Assembly: GCA_003566395.1 (NCBI GenBank)
Contig: PXDL01000084.1
Location: forward strand, 1-9,387
Direction: 5' to 3'
Source: Balneolia bacterium
GTDB taxonomy: Bacteria; Bacteroidota; Rhodothermia; Balneolales; Cyclonatronaceae
DNA length: 9,387 bases
Shown here: piece after piece, positions 5,979-9,387 of the stretch
Numbering within the stretch: position 1 is the stretch's first letter
Layout: each line of letters starts with the position of its first letter
Position numbers and translations under genes: made by a program
The notes under the pieces: generated by a model
Databases searched by the model: none
The model's input: the letters and a program-made list of their open reading frames with translations, nothing else
Told to the model about the DNA's origin: nothing

Positions 5979-8900
5979 TTAGTTTTCCGTCTTTTCAAGC
6001 CTTACGCTTTCTTTGCCAAGGATTTTGCGCACCTCGGAAATCAGTTGTTCGGAAGGATCGACTACAAATTTACGCGCATTCATCCGCAGGTTTTTAGTAT
6101 GCGGACTATTGATGCATAGCGAAACGCCGGCCTGCCCTTTGTGTTGCTCGCATAACTGAGCTATCGAGAGGATATCTTCATCAGAAATAACGTTGGTGTC
6201 TATGGTGAGGTTGAGACGAAGCCGCGCCTGATTTTTCTCGCGCATATTCTCAATACGGTCCACATTCCGGGCAATGATTTTCGGACTGCCCTGCCGGGTG
6301 TCTATTGAGCCCTCAACCACTACGATGTTATCATTCTGAATCAGATTCATGCATTTGTCATAGGTATCGGAAAAGGTGATAACTTCCACGCTGCCTTTGT
6401 CATCCTCCATGGTAGAGAAAGCGAAAGGCCGGCCTTTTTTGTCGCGCACCTGTTTCACCGAGGTGATGATACCGGCCGCCATAATCTGCGTACGGTCCTC
6501 CAGCCCGGCAAGCTCGGAAGGTGCCAGTGAATGGGAACAAAATAGCCGAATGTCATCGCGATAACGGTCGAGAGGGTGCCCGCTCAAATAAAACCCAATC
6601 AAATCCCGCTCGCCCTTCAACCGCTGAATGTTCGACCACGGACGTACTTCCCGGAGCTTCGGTTCGGCCATGTCGGTACCGTTCTCTCCCCCGCCGAACA
6701 AGCTAATTTGATTGCGGCTCTCTTCTTCTTCTTTGCGAATTGCGTACTGTATGGCATCGTCCAGGCTTTCCAGTAATTGAGCCCGGTTTTTGTGAAGCGT
6801 ATCGAAAGCACCGGCCGTAATCAGGCTCTCCATGGTTTTCCGGTTGCAGGATTTCAAATCCACGCGGAAAGTGAAATCATACAGGCTCTTGTAGAGGCCG
6901 TTTTCCAAGCGCTCATTTACAAGGCTGTGCACCGCGTTTGTTCCCACGCCCTTAATGGCATCCATCCCGTACTGAATCCGGCCGTCTTTGACCACAAACT
7001 TCCCGGCCCCGGTATTGATGTTCGGCGGATCAACCGGGATTCCCAGCCCGTTGGCCTCCTCAATAAACTGCGACACTTTTTTGATGTCGCTCATATTGTG
7101 AGTCAGCACCGCGGCCATATATTCGGCCGTGTAGTTGGCTTTGAAATAAGCCGTTTGATAAGCAAGGACCGAATAGGCCGCCGAGTGGGATTTATTGAAC
7201 CCGTAGCCGGCAAACATGGCCATCTTATCGAACACGTCTTTGGCTACTTTCTCGTCGTAACCGCGCTCTATCGACTGTTTAATAAACTTGGTTTCTTCGG
7301 GCGGAAGCAGTTCGGCCTTTTTCTTACCCATAATCCGCCTCAGAATATCCGCTTCACCAAGCGAATAGCCGCCCATTTTCTGGGCCACCTGCATAATCTG
7401 CTCCTGATAAATCATAATTCCGTAGGTCGGCTCCAGAATTTCACGAAGGTCCTCATGCGGATAGTCCACCTCTTCACGGCCATGCTTCCGATTTATATAC
7501 AGGGGGATGAACTGCATGGGTCCCGGACGGTACAGCGCGTTCATCGCAATGAGATCATCAATAACCGTGGGCTTTAGTTCTCTGAGGTATTTGCGCATCC
7601 CGTCCGACTCAAACTGAAATGTGCCTACCGTTTCACCACGCTGATATAAGGCAAATGTGGCTTCATCATCAAGGGGGACGTCATCGAGATCGTATTCGCG
7701 CCCGTAATTTTCCTTCACAAAGCTAATGGCCGTTTTCAGGATTGAAAGCGTCCGAAGCCCCAGAAAGTCCATCTTGAGCAGCCCGCACATCTCTGCATTC
7801 GGTCCGTCGTACTGGGTGATGATATCTTTTTCTTTGGAGAGGGCAACCGGCACGTAATTTGAAACCTCCCCCGGGGCAATAATCACGCCCGCAGCGTGGA
7901 TACCGGTCTGACGGGCGCATCCTTCCAGCACTTTGGCATACTTCATCATCTTGCGAATCTGATCATCCGGATGCTCAAAAAGGGAGGATATTTCCTCAGC
8001 CGTTTCCGGATTGTTCTGCGGATCGAGTACTTTCTTGAAAGTATCCACACCCGGCTTCTCCGGGAAAAGTTTGGAAATGCGATTTACTTCCTGAAGCGGC
8101 ACGCCCAGCACCCGGCCCACATCACGCAGGGAAGTTTTCGCCTTCATGGTGCTGTATGTCACGATTTGGGCCACATTCTTGCGCCCGTACTCTTCCACCA
8201 CATAATCGATAACCTCCTGACGGCCCACATCGTCAAAATCTATATCGATATCCGGCGGCGACACGCGTTCGGGATTCAGAAAGCGCTCAAAAAGAAGATC
8301 GTATTTCAGCGGATCAATATTGATGATGCCGATGCAGTAAGCCACAATACTTCCGGCAGCCGATCCACGCCCCGGTCCCACGTACACGCCGCGTTGGCGC
8401 GCCACGGTCGTAAAACTCTCCACAATGAGGAAATACCCCGCAAAACCCATTTTCTTTATGATGGCGAGCTCCATATCAATACGCTCGCTCACTTTGGCTG
8501 AAATCTCTCCGTAACGCTGGGCAGCCCCTTCGTAGGTCTTGTGCCGTAGGTAGTCGTCCATATCGCCGAAGGAATCCGGCACGGGATAGTGTGGAAGCAG
8601 TAGTTCGGAGCTGAGATCAAGCATTTCCACCTTATCCACGATTTCAGCCGTATTGTCGATGCTTTCGGGAACATCTTTGAACAGCTCGAGCATCTCCTCA
8701 GGCGATTTGAGGTAGAACTCCGGGTTCAGGTTATTGTGATCGTCCGTAAAGCGAAACCGGTTGGGGTCGTTGAGATCGGCATTGGTCTGAAGGGCCAGCA
8801 AAATATCATGCGCTTCAGAATCTTCCCGGTTCACATAATGGGAGTCATTTGTGGCGATGAGTTTTACGTTGTACTCCTTGCTCCAGCGAATAAGAACTTC

Positions 8901-9387
8901 ATTGCAGATATCCTGGTCCCGCAGACTGTGGCGCTGTATTTCGATATAGTAATCTTCACCGAAAACATCCAGATACCACTCAAAAACCTTTTTGGCCTCG
9001 TCTTCACTTTTGTTGATAATCGTTTGATTCACCTCGCTGGCAATACAGCAGGTAGAGGCTATCAGGCCTTCCGAATATTTCTGGAGCGTCGGTTTGTCGA
9101 TACGCGGCTTGTAGTAGAGGCCGTCAACATATCCCAAAGAGCAGAGCTTTACCAAATTCCGGTAACCCGTCATATTTTTTGCAAGCAGCACCTGATGATA
9201 GCGGGTCCGGTTTTCGCGGTCATCCATACTCACGGGCGTAACGTAAAACTCACAGCCTACAATCGGTTTTACGCCGGCCCCTTTCGCCTCATTCACAAAT
9301 TTGGGCACGCCAAACATATTTCCATGGTCGGTAATGGCGATGGCCGGCATCTCAAGCGATTTCGCTTTTGACACCAGATCACTAATC
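5979..9387 (-). CDS. dnaE: DNA polymerase III alpha subunit, N-terminus cut by the window edge
   Basis: The frame is open to the right edge: five codons (ISDLV) precede SKAKSLEMPA, so the real start and the first PHP motif (HxH) lie outside. The visible 1135 residues are numbered from the codon at 9386. They show a PHP domain (about 1-265) with TDHGNMFG, CEFYV and NDSHYV, then the polymerase palm with GPGRGSAAGS and PDIDIDFDD (378-386). D381 and D383 match E. coli D401/D403, and D540 in KMDFLGLRTL matches D555. Helix-hairpin-helix sequence (IKGVGTNAV) lies near 809, a clamp-binding motif QISLF at 893-897 and an OB-fold domain near 966-1040. This is the replicative polymerase that copies chromosomal DNA within the holoenzyme. 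The adjusted length fits the DnaE1 type, not PolC, and I see no intein. The stop TAA is at 5979-5981, upstream of trxA on the same strand. Confidence 0.97.
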   Translation of the reverse strand, partial: ISDLVSKAKSLEMPAIAITDHGNMFGVPKFVNEAKGAGVKPIVGCEFYVTPVSMDDRENRTRYHQVLLAKNMTGYRNLVKLCSLGYVDGLYYKPRIDKPTLQKYSEGLIASTCCIASEVNQTIINKSEDEAKKVFEWYLDVFGEDYYIEIQRHSLRDQDICNEVLIRWSKEYNVKLIATNDSHYVNREDSEAHDILLALQTNADLNDPNRFRFTDDHNNLNPEFYLKSPEEMLELFKDVPESIDNTAEIVDKVEMLDLSSELLLPHYPVPDSFGDMDDYLRHKTYEGAAQRYGEISAKVSERIDMELAIIKKMGFAGYFLIVESFTTVARQRGVYVGPGRGSAAGSIVAYCIGIINIDPLKYDLLFERFLNPERVSPPDIDIDFDDVGRQEVIDYVVEEYGRKNVAQIVTYSTMKAKTSLRDVGRVLGVPLQEVNRISKLFPEKPGVDTFKKVLDPQNNPETAEEISSLFEHPDDQIRKMMKYAKVLEGCARQTGIHAAGVIIAPGEVSNYVPVALSKEKDIITQYDGPNAEMCGLLKMDFLGLRTLSILKTAISFVKENYGREYDLDDVPLDDEATFALYQRGETVGTFQFESDGMRKYLRELKPTVIDDLIAMNALYRPGPMQFIPLYINRKHGREEVDYPHEDLREILEPTYGIMIYQEQIMQVAQKMGGYSLGEADILRRIMGKKKAELLPPEETKFIKQSIERGYDEKVAKDVFDKMAMFAGYGFNKSHSAAYSVLAYQTAYFKANYTAEYMAAVLTHNMSDIKKVSQFIEEANGLGIPVDPPNINTGAGKFVVKDGRIQYGMDAIKGVGTNAVHSLVNERLENGLYKSLYDFTFRVDLKSCNRKTMESLITAGAFDTLHKNRAQLLESLDDAIQYAIRKEEEESRNQISLFGGGENGTDMAEPKLREVRPWSNIQRLKGERDLIGFYLSGHPLDRYRDDIRLFCSHSLAPSELAGLEDRTQIMAAGIITSVKQVRDKKGRPFAFSTMEDDKGSVEVITFSDTYDKCMNLIQNDNIVVVEGSIDTRQGSPKIIARNVDRIENMREKNQARLRLNLTIDTNVISDEDILSIAQLCEQHKGQAGVSLCINSPHTKNLRMNARKFVVDPSEQLISEVRKILGKESVRLEKTEN

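Noticed and set aside
6777..7577. Long plus-strand open frame of 266 codons
   Set aside because: It is antisense to well-conserved dnaE motifs, and its translation shows no family features. It is a shadow of the codon usage of dnaE.
8736..9371. Plus-strand open frame of 211 codons
   Set aside because: It is also antisense to dnaE, over the PHP domain, with no domain features; GTG/ATG starts here come from the opposite coding strand.

Overview
The window looks like an ordinary chromosomal housekeeping segment from a member of the Bacteroidota/Balneolota/Rhodothermota (FCB) group. The reasons are indirect. Most starts lack a Shine-Dalgarno sequence and sit behind AT-rich leaders. One promoter matches the Bacteroidota-type -33/-7 consensus (TTG, then TAnnTTTG). 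A DUF3109-type cysteine-rich protein is present, and dnaE is followed by a thioredoxin gene, a neighbourhood I associate with this group. The genus cannot be named from the sequence alone.

Left part, plus strand (1-3036). Positions 1-340 carry no gene but hold two imperfect copies of a roughly 70-bp repeat, 160 bp apart, with palindromic sequence between them. Next come a Nudix hydrolase of the CoA pyrophosphatase type (341-988), an Lrp/AsnC-family regulator (1078-1548) and an unrecognised membrane protein (1594-3036). The regulator's predicted promoter contains a perfect 9-bp inverted repeat lying between its -33 and -7 elements, which suggests autoregulation. The membrane protein has a signal peptide, a soluble extracytoplasmic domain of about 230 residues and about six membrane helices.

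Right part, minus strand (3050-9387), in transcription order. A DNA polymerase III alpha subunit (dnaE, cut by the right edge) is followed by thioredoxin and a clear intrinsic terminator. After a 0.4-kb gap comes a two-gene unit in which a DUF3109 cysteine-rich protein overlaps rpoN (sigma-54) by four bases (ATGA). The two halves of the window converge with only 13 bp between the membrane-protein and rpoN stop codons.

The genes cover replication (DnaE), thiol redox (thioredoxin), alternative-sigma transcription (RpoN), nucleotide-cofactor clean-up (Nudix) and amino-acid-type regulation (Lrp/AsnC). I see no mobile element, CRISPR array, RNA gene or defence system. The points most worth a second look are the membrane protein, the DUF3109-rpoN coupling, the operator-like palindrome, the repeat at the left edge and the alternative RNA pairing beside the thioredoxin terminator.
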